Positions 1 to 11,900 of a DNA stretch of 47,360 bases are shown piece by piece. The position numbers were made by a program, and so were the translations under genes. The stretch is taken from NCBI GenBank assembly GCA_002154345.1, contig MUNB01000069.1, positions 1 to 47,360 on the forward strand, given 5' to 3'. The stretch is from Streptomyces griseus. GTDB lineage: Bacteria > Actinomycetota > Actinomycetes > Streptomycetales > Streptomycetaceae. Each line of letters opens with the position of its first letter. The stretch's first letter is position 1. The notes under the pieces are model-generated. The model saw only the letters and a list, made by a program, of their open reading frames with translations, ran no database searches and was not told the DNA's origin.

Positions 1-945
1 CGTGTCCGTCCGCAGCACCAGGGTGTTGACGAAGCAGCCGACGACGTCGGAGACCGCGTCGTCGGTGCGGCCGACGACCGGGCTGCCGAGCGGAATGTCG
101 GTGCCCGCGCCGAGCTTGCCGAGCAGGGCGGCGACACCGGCCTGGAGCACCATGAACAGACTGACGTTGGCCTCACGGGCCAGCGCGGTGAGCCTGCGGT
201 GCAGGTCCGCGTCCAGGCTCATGGACAGGGCGTCGCCGCTGCCTCCGGCCACCGCCGGCCGGGGCCGGTCGGTCGGCAGCTCCAGCTGGTCCGGCAGTCC
301 GGCCAGCGTGGTGCGCCAGAAGTCGAGCTGGCGCGAGACCGTGCTGTCCGGATCGCTCTCGCCGCCGAGCAGGGCGTGCTGCCACAGCGTGAAGTCGGCG
401 TACTGCACCGGCAGCGGCTGCCTGCGCGGGGCGCTGCCGGACAGCCGTGCCGTGTAGGCGGCGGAGAGGTCACGGCCGAGCGGGGCCAGCGACCAGCCGT
501 CGGTCGCGATGTGGTGCAGGACCAGGAGCAGGACGTGCTCCCGCGGTGCGGTGCGGAACAGGGTCGTGCGCAGCGGCGGTTCGGCGGCGAGGTCGAATCC
601 GCGCAGCGCCTCGGTCCGCAGCGCGTCCTGGAGTCCGTCCTCGGCGACGGCCACGACCGGCAGCGCGGGCCGGGCCACGTCCGCGTCGAGGACGTGCTGG
701 TACGGAGTGCCGTCCGGCGCGGGGAACAGGGTGCGCAGGCTCTCGTGGCGGCCGGTGAGATCGCCGAGCGCGGCGTGCAGCGCGGCGGTGTCCAGCTCAC
801 CGGTGAGGCGGACGGCCACCGGCACGTTGTACGCGGCGGACGGTCCGTCGACCTCGTTGATGAACCAGAGCCGCTGCTGCGCCAGTGACAGCGGTACGCG
901 CTCGGGGCGCGGCCCCGGTACGAGCGGCGGGTGCGCGGCCGCTCC
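1..945 (-). other. NRPS C domain of module 7 (partial)
   Basis: A condensation domain of the [12 protein letters not shown] (LCL) type with the intact active-site motif HHIATDG continues off the left edge. It shows that at least one further amino acid is added after Asn. The motif sits near bases 495-515. Its own A domain lies outside the window. Confidence 0.88.
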
Positions 946-3900
946 GGCGTGGTCCAGCCGGGCGGCGAGGCCGGCCACGGTCGGCTGCTCGAAGAGCGCG
1001 CGCATCGGCAGCTCGACGCCGAGGACGGTACGGATGCGGCCGACCAGCCGGGTGACCAGCAGCGAGTGTCCGCCGAGGTCGAAGAAGCTGTCCTCCGGGC
1101 CGACCCGCTCCGCGCCGAGCACCTCGGCGAACAGGTCGCACAGCAGCTCCTCGCGCGGTCCGCGCGGGGCGCGGCCGCCGCCTCCGGCGCCGAACTCCGG
1201 GGCCGGCAGCGCGGTCCGGTCCAGCTTGCCGTTCGCGGTGCGCGGGAAGTCGTCGAGGACGACGACGGCGGCCGGAACCATGTAGTCGGGCAGCTGCCGT
1301 GCGGCGTGCGCGCGCAGTTCGTCCGGGCGCGGTGCGACGCCCGCCCCGGCCGGAACGGCGTAGGCGACGATGCGACGGTCGCCGGGGCTGTCCTCGCGGA
1401 CCACGGCGAGCGTGCGCGCCACGCCTTCGTGCGTGGTGAGGACGGCCTCGATCTCGCCGAGTTCGATGCGGTAGCCACGGATCTTGACCTGGTCGTCGAC
1501 GCGCGCGACGAACCGCAGTTCGCCGTCCGTGCCCCAGCGCGCCAGGTCGCCGGTGCGGTACATCCGCGAGCCGTCGGCGGCGAACGGGTCGGCGACGAAG
1601 CGGCTCGCGGTGAGGCCGGGGCGGTTCAGATAGCCGCGCGCCACATGCGTACCGCTGATGTAGACCTCGCCGGCCACGCCGGGGGCCACCGGGCGCAGCG
1701 CGGCGTCCAGGACGAGCAGGGCGGTGTTCCAGGACGGCCGGCCGATCGGTACGGCGGCCTCCGGGAGGTCGTCGTCGGGGCCGACGCGGAATTCGGTGCA
1801 GCCGACCGTGGTCTCGGTCGGGCCGTACTCGTTGACCACGGTCACACCGGGCCGGGCCGCCCGCCACTGGCGTACGGCGTCGGAGGTCAGCAGTTCGCCA
1901 CCGACGATGAGCTGCGCGGTCGGCGAGAACTCCACCGGAAGTTCGGTGAGGACCGGGATGTGGCTCGGGGTGCCCTTGACCAGTGCCGGGCGGTGGTCCG
2001 GCGGTCCGTCCGGCGCGCCTTCGCGCAGCTCGACCAGGTGGACGCAGCCGCCGCTGGTGAGCGGCACGAACAGGCCGGTCACCGTCAGGTCGAAGGAGAC
2101 CGGCGAGTGGACCAGCCAGCGGCCGTCACCGGCGTCGTAGTGCACGCGCGACCAGGCGAGGTAGGCGTTGAGCGCGGCGTGCGGCACGACGACGCCCTTG
2201 GGCCGGCCGGTGGAGCCGGAGGTGTAGATGACGTACGCCGGGTGCTCCGGCCGCAGCGGCCCGGTCCGGTCGGCGTCGTCGATCGGCGCCGGATCGGCCG
2301 CGGCGCGTGCGGCCACGGTCTCCGGTGCGTCCAGGAGCAGCACCGGCACCTCGGTCGCGGGCAGCTGCCCAGCGGTCGCCGAGGTGGCGAGCAGCAGTGC
2401 CGGGGCCGCGTCGCCGAGCATGAACTCCAGGCGTTCGGCGGGCTGTTCCGGGTCCAGCGGAAGGTAGGCGGCGCCGGTCATGGCGACGGCGAGGACGGCG
2501 ACGACCAGTTCGGTCGACCGCTCCACGGCCACCGCGACCAGCCGCTCCGGTCCGGCGCCGCGGGCGAGCAGCAGCCTGGCCAGGCGGGTGACCTGCGCGT
2601 CCAGCTCGGCGAAGGTCAGCGCGGTGTCCTCGAACGCCACCGCCGGGGCGTCCGGCGTACGGGCCGCCTGCTGGGCGAAGAGTTCCGGCAGCGTGGCGTC
2701 CGGCACCCGGCGGCGCGGTCCGGCGCTGCGGGTCAGCGCGGTGCCGCGTTCGGCCGGGGTGAGCAGTGCCAGCCGGCCGACCGGCAGCCGCGGATCATCG
2801 GCGACGGCCTCGAAGAGCTGCCGCAGCCGTTCGGCCAGCCGCTCCACCAGCACGCCGTCGAACACGTCCGGCCGGTAGTCCAGCTTGAGCAGGATGCGCG
2901 CGCCGGGGGCGACGGTCAGGCCGAGCGGATAGTGGTTGGCGTCGCGGCCTTCGACGCCGCGGATGCGCAGTCCGCCGATCGGCGCGTTCACCGCTTCCGG
3001 GTCGACCGGATAGTTCTCGAACACGACGGAGGTGTCGAAGAGCGTTCCGGCGCCCGCCAGCGCCTGGATCTCGGCCAGTCCGAGGTGCTGGTGCGGCATG
3101 AGTCCGGCCTGCTCGTCCTGGACCCGGGCCAGCAGGGCGGAGACCGGTTCGGCCGGATCGGTCCTGATGCGCAGCGGCAGCGTGTTGAGCAGCAGGCCGA
3201 CCATGCTGCGCACCCCGTCGAGGTCCGGCGGGCGGACGGAGACGGTGGTGCCGGTGACGACGTCGGAGCGGCCGGTGAGCGAGGACAGCAGCAGGCCCCA
3301 CACGGTCTGGACGACGGTGTTGAGCGTGACGCCGTGGTCGCGGGCGACGGCGTTGAGCCGTGCGGTCAGCGTCTCGTCGAGCTCGAACGGCAGCCGGTCC
3401 GGCCGGACCGGATCGGCCGCGGCGTCGACCGGTGCGACGAGCGTCGGCTCGTCCACCCCGGCCAGCGCGGACCGCCAGGCGTCCTCGGCGGCCGTACGGT
3501 CCTGTCCGGCGAGCCAGCCGAGGTAGTCGCGGTACGGGGTGACGCGCGGCAGCGCGCTGTCGTCGCCGCCGCTCAGGTAGAGCGCGAAGAGTTCGCTGAA
3601 GAAGAGCGGGGTCGACCAGCCGTCCAGCAGGATGTGGTGGTTGGTCACCACCAGCCGGCAGCGGCCGGGGCCGAGCCTGACCAGCAGGAAGCGGATCAGC
3701 GGGGCCTTGGCGAGGTCGAACCTGCGGCCCCGGTCGGTCTCCAGGATGCGCGCGAACGCGGCCTCGCGCCCGTCCTCGGGCTCGGTGCCGAGGTCGATCT
3801 CGTACCACGGCATGCGCGCCTTGCGGCGGATCACCTGGACCGGCCGGTCCAGGCCCTCGTAACGGAACGCGGCGCGCAGGTTGGCGTGGCGGCGCAGCAG

Positions 3901-4065
3901 GCTGTCGGCCGCGCCGCGCAGTGCGGCGGCGTCGACCTCGCCTTCGATGTCCAGGACGATCTGCACCGTGTAGACGTCCGGCGCCTGGTGGTCGTAGAGG
4001 GCGTGGAACAGCAGCCCTTCCTGGAGCGGTGAGAGCGGAAGAATGTCCTCGATCCGGGCGTTCAC
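1..4065 (-). CDS. NRPS, C-A-T-C (3' end cut by window edge)
   Basis: This is the second peptide synthetase of the assembly line; 1355 codons are visible and the frame is still open at base 1. It starts at GTG (4063-4065) inside the stop of the upstream NRPS (GTGA overlap), and the condensation domain begins almost at once ([21 protein letters not shown]), as expected for the acceptor side of an E-to-C docking pair. Order: C (residues about 1-445, HHILLDG), A (about 470-950, [20 protein letters not shown]), T (LGGHSLL near 1000) and a second C (HHIATDGWS near 1180) running off the edge. The A pocket reads D-L-T-K-I-G-E-V-G-K, the classic Asn code. The first C looks like the DCL type, matching the E domain that ends the partner protein; the second looks LCL. 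Function is confident; the total number of modules is unknown. Confidence 0.95.
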   Translation of the reverse strand, partial: MNARIEDILPLSPLQEGLLFHALYDHQAPDVYTVQIVLDIEGEVDAAALRGAADSLLRRHANLRAAFRYEGLDRPVQVIRRKARMPWYEIDLGTEPEDGREAAFARILETDRGRRFDLAKAPLIRFLLVRLGPGRCRLVVTNHHILLDGWSTPLFFSELFALYLSGGDDSALPRVTPYRDYLGWLAGQDRTAAEDAWRSALAGVDEPTLVAPVDAAADPVRPDRLPFELDETLTARLNAVARDHGVTLNTVVQTVWGLLLSSLTGRSDVVTGTTVSVRPPDLDGVRSMVGLLLNTLPLRIRTDPAEPVSALLARVQDEQAGLMPHQHLGLAEIQALAGAGTLFDTSVVFENYPVDPEAVNAPIGGLRIRGVEGRDANHYPLGLTVAPGARILLKLDYRPDVFDGVLVERLAERLRQLFEAVADDPRLPVGRLALLTPAERGTALTRSAGPRRRVPDATLPELFAQQAARTPDAPAVAFEDTALTFAELDAQVTRLARLLLARGAGPERLVAVAVERSTELVVAVLAVAMTGAAYLPLDPEQPAERLEFMLGDAAPALLLATSATAGQLPATEVPVLLLDAPETVAARAAADPAPIDDADRTGPLRPEHPAYVIYTSGSTGRPKGVVVPHAALNAYLAWSRVHYDAGDGRWLVHSPVSFDLTVTGLFVPLTSGGCVHLVELREGAPDGPPDHRPALVKGTPSHIPVLTELPVEFSPTAQLIVGGELLTSDAVRQWRAARPGVTVVNEYGPTETTVGCTEFRVGPDDDLPEAAVPIGRPSWNTALLVLDAALRPVAPGVAGEVYISGTHVARGYLNRPGLTASRFVADPFAADGSRMYRTGDLARWGTDGELRFVARVDDQVKIRGYRIELGEIEAVLTTHEGVARTLAVVREDSPGDRRIVAYAVPAGAGVAPRPDELRAHAARQLPDYMVPAAVVVLDDFPRTANGKLDRTALPAPEFGAGGGGRAPRGPREELLCDLFAEVLGAERVGPEDSFFDLGGHSLLVTRLVGRIRTVLGVELPMRALFEQPTVAGLAARLDHAGAAAHPPLVPGPRPERVPLSLAQQRLWFINEVDGPSAAYNVPVAVRLTGELDTAALHAALGDLTGRHESLRTLFPAPDGTPYQHVLDADVARPALPVVAVAEDGLQDALRTEALRGFDLAAEPPLRTTLFRTAPREHVLLLVLHHIATDGWSLAPLGRDLSAAYTARLSGSAPRRQPLPVQYADFTLWQHALLGGESDPDSTVSRQLDFWRTTLAGLPDQLELPTDRPRPAVAGGSGDALSMSLDADLHRRLTALAREANVSLFMVLQAGVAALLGKLGAGTDIPLGSPVVGRTDDAVSDVVGCFVNTLVLRTDT
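1000..4065 (-). other. NRPS module 6 (C-A-T), predicted L-Asn
   Basis: The module is translated directly from the minus strand. Pocket positions: FDLTVTG gives D235, L236 and T239; VKGTPS gives K278; LIVGGE gives I299 and G301; [11 protein letters not shown] gives E322, V330 and G331. The code DLTKIGEVGK differs from the usual Asn code only at the fifth position (V or L to I). The carrier motif LGGHSLL is of the non-epimerising type and no E domain follows. The asparagine-oxygenase-like gene at 37083-38081 could hydroxylate this residue, either as free Asn or on the carrier. Confidence 0.88.
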
Positions 4066-7000
4066 CGTGCGTCCCTCCAGAATGAGTCCATGTCGTCCTC
4101 TTCGTCCTCTTCGTCGTCCTCGTCGTCTCCGGCGAGCACGTGGTCGATCTGACTTTGCGTCAGTGATGTCAGTGCGACGTCGGACGGCGTCCAGCCGCCG
4201 GCGTCGGGGTTCCGCGCGTGCGTGACCAGGGCCTCCAGGGCCCGGAGCCAGCTCTCGGCCAGCTCGCGGACCTCGGCCTCGGTGAGCAGGCCGTCCGGCC
4301 AGGACAGGGTCGTGGACAGCCGTGGGCCGTCCGCGCCGTCGTGCGCGGCCGCGTTGATCTCCAGTACGTGCGGAAGCGGCGAGGCCGGATCCGCGTGGTC
4401 CGGCAGCGCGCCGGTCTCCGGAGCGGGCGTCCAGTGGCCGCCGACCGGATCGGCGGAGAATCTGCCGAGGTAGTTGAAACCGATCTGCGGAGCGGGCGCG
4501 CCGCTCAGCTCCGCCGCCGTGGCGGCGTTGAGGCGGCGCAGCAGGCCGTAGCCGATGCCGTGGTCCGGCACCGCGCGCAGCTGCTCCTTGACCCGCTTGA
4601 GCGCGCGGCCAGCCGCCGGTCCGGCCGCCAGCGCCTCCGCCACGTCCAGCGGCCCGGGGTCCAGCCACAGCGGATGGCTGGAGGTGAACCAGCCGACCGT
4701 CCGGGACAGGTCCACGCCGTCGACGAGGTCCTCACGGCCGTGGCTCTCCAGCTCCACCAGGGCTCCGGTGCCCCGCTCACGGCCGGTGCGCTCGCGCCAG
4801 TGTGCGAGCGCCAGCGTCAGGGCGGTGAGCAGGACGTCGTTGACCCCGGCGCGGAACACCGAGGGAACGGTGGTCAGCAGCGGTTCGGTGCGGTCGGCGG
4901 CCAGCTCGACGGTGACCGAGCGCAGGCTGCTCACCGTGTCGCGCGCCGGGTCCAGCGGCCGGCTGCCGAGCCGGGGGTCCGGACCGGCCGACATCCGCCG
5001 CCAGAGCGGCAGTTCGGCCAGGCGCGCCGGATCCTCGGCCAGCCGGACCAGGTGTTGCGTCCAGCGGCGGAAGGAGGTGCCTTCCGGCGGCAGGACGGCG
5101 GTCGCGGCGGTCGCGGCGGTCGCGGAATCCTTGCTTCCGTCCGGGCCGGCCGCGCTGGGGCCGTCCGCGCCGAGGCCGGACGCGCCGGAACCGGCCGCAC
5201 CGGAACCGTCCGCGCCGAGACCGGCCGTCGCCTGCCAGGCCGTGACCAGGTCCGGCACCAGGATGCGCCAGGACACCCCGTCCACGGCCAGGTGGTGCAG
5301 GACCAGCAGCAGCCGTCCGGACCGGTCCGGACCGGCGTCGAACCACACCGCCTGCACCAGGACCCCGGCCTCCGGCGCGAGCCGGCCGCGGGCCGCCTCG
5401 CCCTCGGACCGGATCAGCCCGGCCAGCCGCTCGCCGTCCGCCTCCGCCACCGCACAGCGGCGCACCAGCGGCCCGGCCGCGACGGATCCGGGCGCGCCGA
5501 CCGTCAGCCGCCGCTCCTCCCCGTCCACGGTCAGCCGCAGCCGCAGCGCGCCGTGATGGTCCAGCAGCGTCCGCACCGCGGCCACCAGCCGTTCCTCGCC
5601 GAGGTCCGGCGGAACGGTCAGCAGCGTCGCCTGGTTCACGCCGTCCGACGGGCCGCCGCGCTGCCACAGGTCGTGCACGATCGGCAGCGGCTCCACATCG
5701 CCGACGGCGATGTCCTCCGGGTCGACCCCGCCGACGCCCTCCTGTTCGGTGGCGGCCGCGGCGAGCGCCGCCACCGTCCGGTGCCGGAACACGTCGCGCG
5801 GGCTGATCACCAGCCGGTGCGCACGGGCCCGGCTGACCAGCTCGATGGAGACGATGCTGTCGCCGCCGAGGTCGAAGAAGCTGCTCTCCGCGTCGACCTC
5901 GTCCCGTCCGAGCACCTCGGCGAAGAGCCGCGCCAGCAGCTCCTCACGGCCCGGACGGGGAGCCCGGCCGCCGCTGTCGCCGCCGGTGCGCGGAGCGGGC
6001 AGCGCACGGCGGTCCACCTTGCCGCTCGTGGTGAGCGGCAAGGCGTCCAGCACGGTCACGGTCGCCGGAACCATGTAGTCCGGCAGCTCCCGCGCCAGCT
6101 CCGCGCGCAGCCGCGCCGGGTCCAGCGGTACACCGGGCCTGGCCACGGCGTACGCGGCCAACTGCCGGACGCCCGGCCGGTCCTCGCGGACGACGGCGGC
6201 CGCCTGGAGGACCCCGGACCGCCCGGCGAGCGTCGACTCGACCTCGCCGAGCTCGACGCGGAAGCCGCGGATCTTGACCTGGTCGTCGGCGCGGCCGACG
6301 TACTCCAGCTGTCCGTCGCGCCAGCGCACGAGGTCGCCGGTGCGGTACATGCGGCGGCCTGCCGGACCGTACGGGCAGGCCACGAACCGGCCCGCGGTGA
6401 GCGCCGGTTCACGCACATAGCCGCGGGCCAGCGCCGGGCCGGACAGATAGAGCTCGCCGGTCACACCGGGCAGCACCGGGCGCAGCCGGCCGTCCAGCAC
6501 GAGCGCCGCCGTGTCCGGCACCGGCCGCCCGATGACCGGCCGGCCGGCTCCGATCCTGGCCACCACCGAGTCGACGGTGCACTCGGTCGGCCCGTACAGG
6601 TTGAACGCGGCCAGGCCCGGCGTCGCGGCGAGCCTGCGCCACAGCGGCTCCGGCACCGCCTCCGCGCCGAGCGCCAGCGCCCGCAGCCCGTGCGGCAGGT
6701 CGAGCAGGCCCCGGTCCACCAGTCGGGCCGCGTAGGACGGCGTGGTGGAGAGCGCGTCGACGCGGTGGTCGGCCAGGTAGCGCAGCAGCCGCTCGGGGTC
6801 GGTACGGGTGTCCTCGTCGAGCAGGTGCAGCTCATGGCCGTCGAACAGCCACAGCAACTGGTCGACCGAGGCGTCGAAGGAGAACGAGGCGAAGTGCGCG
6901 GCCCGCAGCGGCGCACCGCCGGAGGACGGCCCGTACACGCGCTCGCGCATGCTGCGGAACAGTCCGCTCAGCGAGCGGTGGCTGACCACGACGCCCTTCG

Positions 7001-8950
7001 GCGTGCCGGTGGATCCGGAGGTGTGGATCACATAGGCCGGAGCGTCGGACCGCACGGCGGAGGCGTCCGGAATCCGCGCGTCCACGGCCCCGGTGACAGT
7101 GCCGGTGCCGGTGCCCGTGGCATCCTCCTGGTCGGCCGGTCCGGAGAGCGTCAGCACCTCGGCGGGCGTCAGCACCTCGACGCCCGTCCGCACTCCGTCC
7201 GGCATTCCGTCCGGGCCGGTGAGCACCAGGCGCGGCCGGGTCCGGTCGAGGATCCGGCCGATCCGCTCGGCCGGATGGGCCGGGTCCAGCGGTACGTACC
7301 CGCCACCGGCCTTCAGCACCGCGAGGATCGCGGTGACGAGCGCGGCGGACCGGGGCAGCGCGGTCGCCACCAGGCACTCCGCCGTCACTCCGCGCGCGGC
7401 CAGCGCCCCGGCCAGCCGGCCGGCCCGTGCGTCCAGTTCCGCGAAGGTCAGCGTGGCGTCCGCGGCGACGACGGCCGTGGCGTCGGGGGTCCGCGCCGCC
7501 TGCGCCGCGAAGAGCGCGGCCGGAGTGGCGTCGGAGAGCGGCAGCTCTCCCCGGCCCCGGCCCCATTCCTCCACGACGCGTTCCAGCTCACCGGGTCCGG
7601 CGATGTCCAGCGCGCCGACCGGGCGGCCGGGATCCGCCGCGGCGGCGGACAGCAGCCGCACCAGGCGGGCGGAGACCGTCTCGACCGTCTCCGCGTCGAA
7701 CAGCTCGGCGGCGAACTCGATCCGGCCGCCGATGCCGCCCGGCGCACCGGACGCGTCCAGCCGCTCCTCCAGGTTGAAGGACAGGTCGAACTTGGCCGCG
7801 TCCAGGCCGATCCGCAGCGGCTCCACGCTCAGCCCCGGCAGGGCGAGTTCGGCGTTCTCCGCGTTCTGGAAGGACAGCATCACCTGGAACAGCGGGTGGC
7901 GGGCGAGCGACCGCGTCGGGTTGAGCACCTCGACGAGGCGCTCGAACGGCACGTCCTGGTGCGCGTAGGCGGCGAGGTCCGCCTCCCGTACCCGCTCCAG
8001 CAGCTCACGGAACGTCGGATCACCGGAGACGTCCGTGCGCAGCACCAGGGTGTTGACGAAGAAGCCGACCAGATCGTCCAGCGCCTCGTCCGTACGACCG
8101 GCGATCAAGGAGCCGAGCGGGATGTCGTCACCGGCGCCGAGCCGGTGCAGCAGGGCCGCCAGACCCGCCTGGACCACCATGAACAGGCTGACGTTCGCCT
8201 CCCGCGCCAGCGCGGTGAGCTGCTGGTGCACGGCGGCCGGAAGGTCCACGCCGACGCTGCCGGCGATCCGGCTCGGCGTCTGCGGCCTCGGCCGGTCGGC
8301 GGGCAGCGCGATCTCGTCGGGCAGCCCGGACAGCGTCTCGTACCAGTGGCTCAGCTGCCGGGCGATCGGCGACTCCGGATCGCCCTCGTCGCCGAGCACC
8401 TCGCGCTGCCAGACCGTGTAGTCGGCGTACTGCACCGGCAACGGCCGCCACCGGGGCGCCTCGCCCGCCAGCCTGGCCGTGTACGCGGCCGACAGATCGC
8501 GCGCCAGCGGAGCCAGCGACCAGCCGTCGGCGGCGATGTGGTGCAGCACCAGCAGCAGGACGTGCTCCTGCTCGCCGGTCCTGAACACCCGTACGCGCAA
8601 CGGAAGTTCACGGTCCAGTGCGAAGCCGGTGTTGGCGGCCTCCGCGAGCGTCGCGGAGAGACCGTCCTCGGCCGCCGGCTCGACCCGGACATCCGGCAGC
8701 CCGGCCGGCAGGACGAGCTGGCGCGGCCGCCCCCGGTCGTCCGGGAAGACCGTGCGCAGCGCCTCGTGGCGGGCCAGCACATCGCCGAGCGCGCGCCGCA
8801 GGGCGTCCGGGTCCAGCTCTCCGGTGAGCCGGACAGCCATCGGCACGTTGTACGCCGAGGAGTTCTCCTCGAAACGGTTGAGGAACCAGAGCCTGCGCTG
8901 CGCGAAGGAGAGCGGAACGGCGTCGGGCCGGTCGGCGGGAGCGAGTGCCG
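4062..8950 (-). other. NRPS module 5 (C-A-T-E + docking tail), D-residue, unassigned
   Basis: The pocket reads [41 protein letters not shown] cannot assign it to a substrate. The A3 motif is [10 protein letters not shown], with His in place of the Tyr seen in the other modules. The carrier is LGGDSI and is followed by an E domain ([10 protein letters not shown]) whose sequence clearly differs from E1 and E2, then by an acidic C-terminal tail. The next protein begins with a C domain of the type that accepts D residues. Confidence 0.8.
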
Positions 8951-11900
8951 TACGCGCGGTGCCCGCGTCGTCGAGCGTGCGGTCGAGCGCGGCGACGGTC
9001 GGATGCTCGAACAACGCACGGACCGGCAACTCCACACCCAACACCGACCGCACCCGGCTCACCAACCGCGTCGCCAGCAACGAATGACCACCCAGATCGA
9101 AGAACCCGTCCTCGACCCCTACACCCTCAACCCCCAGCACCTCACCGAACAGACCACACAGAATCTCCTCCCGCGCACTGCGCGGACCACGACCCCCCAC
9201 CACCAACTCCGGCACCGGAAGCGCACGCCGATCCAACTTCCCGTGCACCGTCAACGGCAGAGCATCCAGCACCACGAACGCCGACGGCACCATGTACTCC
9301 GGCAGCACACCCGCCACCCGCTCCCGCAGCACGGAAACGTCCAGCGCACCATCGGCGCCGGTGCTCCCGGGCACGGCGTACGCGACGAGATACGCGCCGC
9401 GTGCCGGGTCCTCACGGACCACGACGGCGGCCTGGCCGACCCCGTCCACCGCGGCGACCACGGCCTCGACCTCGCCCGGCTCGATGCGGTGGCCGCGGAT
9501 CTTGACCTGGTCGTCCACGCGGCCGACGAACTCGAACTGTCCGTCCGGGAGTTGGCGCACCACATCACCGGTGCGGTACATCCGCGAACCGTCCACTGCG
9601 AACGGATCCGCCACGAACCGCGAAGCCGTCAGATCCGGACGGCCCAGATAGCCACGGGCCAGCCCCGCGCCGGCCACGTACAGCTCACCGGCGACACCAG
9701 GGGCGACCAGTCCGAGCGAGGCGTCCAGCACATAGGCGCGGGTGTTCCACACGGCCCGGCCGATCGGCGGGGTGCTCGCGCCGGTGAGCGGCCCGGTCAT
9801 GGTCGTGGCGACCGTCATCTCGGTCGGCCCGTAGGCGTTGACGACGCGGCGGCCACCGCGCGCCCAGCGCGCGACGAGCTCGGCGGAGCACGCCTCACCG
9901 CCGGTGACGATGCAGCGCAGCGTGTCCAGCCCGGCGTCCGGCACGGTCGCCAGGACCGGTGCGGCCAGCTGGACGTGCGTGACCGCGTACCGGTCGATCG
10001 CCTCGGCGAGCTGGTCGCCGACGACGTGCCGGCGCGGATCGGCCAGGACCAGCGCCGCGCCGGAGAGCAGCGCCATCACGGTGTCGGCCACCGACGGGTC
10101 GAAGGTGGTGGACACCGCCTGGAGCACCCGGCTCGCACCGTCGACGTCGAGCCGGTCGATGTGCACCGCCGCGAGGTTGCCGATGCTGCCGTGCGTGACG
10201 ACGACGCCCTTCGGCACACCGGTCGAGCCGGAGGTGTAGATGACGTACGCCGGATGCTCCGGCCGCAGCCCGGTCGTGCGCTCGCCGTCGGTGAGGTCGG
10301 TGGCGGCGAGACCGGCCGCCAGCCGCTCGGCCTCGTCGGTACGGAGCGCGGCGACGGACACGGCGAGCGGCGCGGCGGAGAACGCGGAGGCCTCCTCGCC
10401 GTCCGCTCCTTCGGTGAGCACCAGTACCGGCCGGGCGTCGGCGATCATGCGCTCGATGCGCGCGCCGGGCTGGGCCGGGTCGACCGGCAGATAGCCGGCT
10501 CCGGCCTTGGCCACCGCCAGGAAGGCGACGAGCCAGGACACGGAGCGCGGTACGGCCACCGCGACCAGGCTCTCCGGCCCGGCTCCCCGGCCGGCCAGCA
10601 GCCTGGCCAGCCGGTTGGACCGCGCGTTCAGCTCCGCGTAGGTCAGCTCCTGGTCACCGGCGACGACGGCGACGGCGTCCGGCGTGCGCGCCGCCTGCGC
10701 CTCGAAGAGCGCGGGCAGGGTGCTGTCCGGAAGGTCGTGGCCGGTGGCGTTCCAGCGGTGCAGCACGGTGTCGCGCTCGGCGGCGGACAGGACGTCGAGC
10801 GCCCCGACCCGCGTGCCGGGCGCCTCGGCGGCGGCGGCCAGCCAGCGGCCGAACCGGTCCGTCAGCAGCCGTACGGTGTCCTCGTCGAAGCGGTCGGCGC
10901 TGTAGTGCGCCAGCCCCTGGAGGCCGTCCGGCGCGCCGTCGGGACCGTGGCGCTCCACCAACTCGATGCCGAGGTCGAACTTGGCGTCGCCCTGCGCCGG
11001 AGGCAGCGGCTCCACGCTCAGCCCCGGCAGTCGCAGCGCGGCTTCCGGCGCGTTCTGCAGCGCGAGCATGACCTGGAACAGCGGGTGGCGGGCGAGCGAG
11101 CGGGCCGGGTTGAGCACCTCGACGAGGCGCTCGAACGGCACGTCCTGGTGCGCGTAGGCGGCGAGGTCCGTCTCCCGCACCCGCTCCAGCAGCTCGCGGA
11201 ACGTCGGATCACCGGACACGTCCGTGCGCAGCACCAGCGTGTTGACGAAGAAACCGACCAGATCGTCCAGCGCCTCGTCCGTACGACCGGCCACCGGAGT
11301 GCCGAGCGGAATGTCGCTGCCCGCGCCGAGCCGGTGCAGCAGCGCGGCCAGACCCGCCTGGACCACCATGAACAGGCTGACGTTCGCCTCCCGCGCCAGC
11401 GCGGTCAGCCGCCGGTGCAGACCGGCGTCGAACGCGAACTCCACGGTCCCGCCCCGGTATCCGGGCACCGGCGGCCTCGGCCGGTCGGCGGGCAGGTCGA
11501 TCTCGTCGGGCAGCCCGGACAGCGTCTCGTACCAGTAGCTGAGCTGCCGGGCGATCGGGGACTCCGGATCCGTCTCGTCGCCGAGCACCTCACGCTGCCA
11601 GACCGTGTAGTCCGCGAACTGCACCGGCAACGGCCGCCACTCCGGCACACCACCGGCGAGCCGCGCCGCGTACGCCGCCGACAGATCGCGCGCCAGCGGG
11701 GCCAACGACCAGCCGTCGGCGGCGATGTGATGGACCACCAGTGACAGCACGTGCTCACGCTCGCCGAGGCGCAGCAGCCGCGCGCGCAGCGGCGGATCGA
11801 CCGCCAGATCGACCGGTACGGAGACGGCGTCGCGCAGTTCGCGGGCGACCTCGTCCTCCGTCACGTCGACCAGGCCGAGCCCCGGCACCCAGAAGTCGAG

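Noticed and set aside
4218-11744. A 2508-codon open frame on the plus strand, and similar long frames at 931-4032, 11751-16862, 18048-21890 and 22170-25364
   Set aside because: They are antisense to recognisable NRPS domains, have Arg/Gln/His/Val-rich translations with no domain motifs, and are the usual side effect of high-GC third positions.
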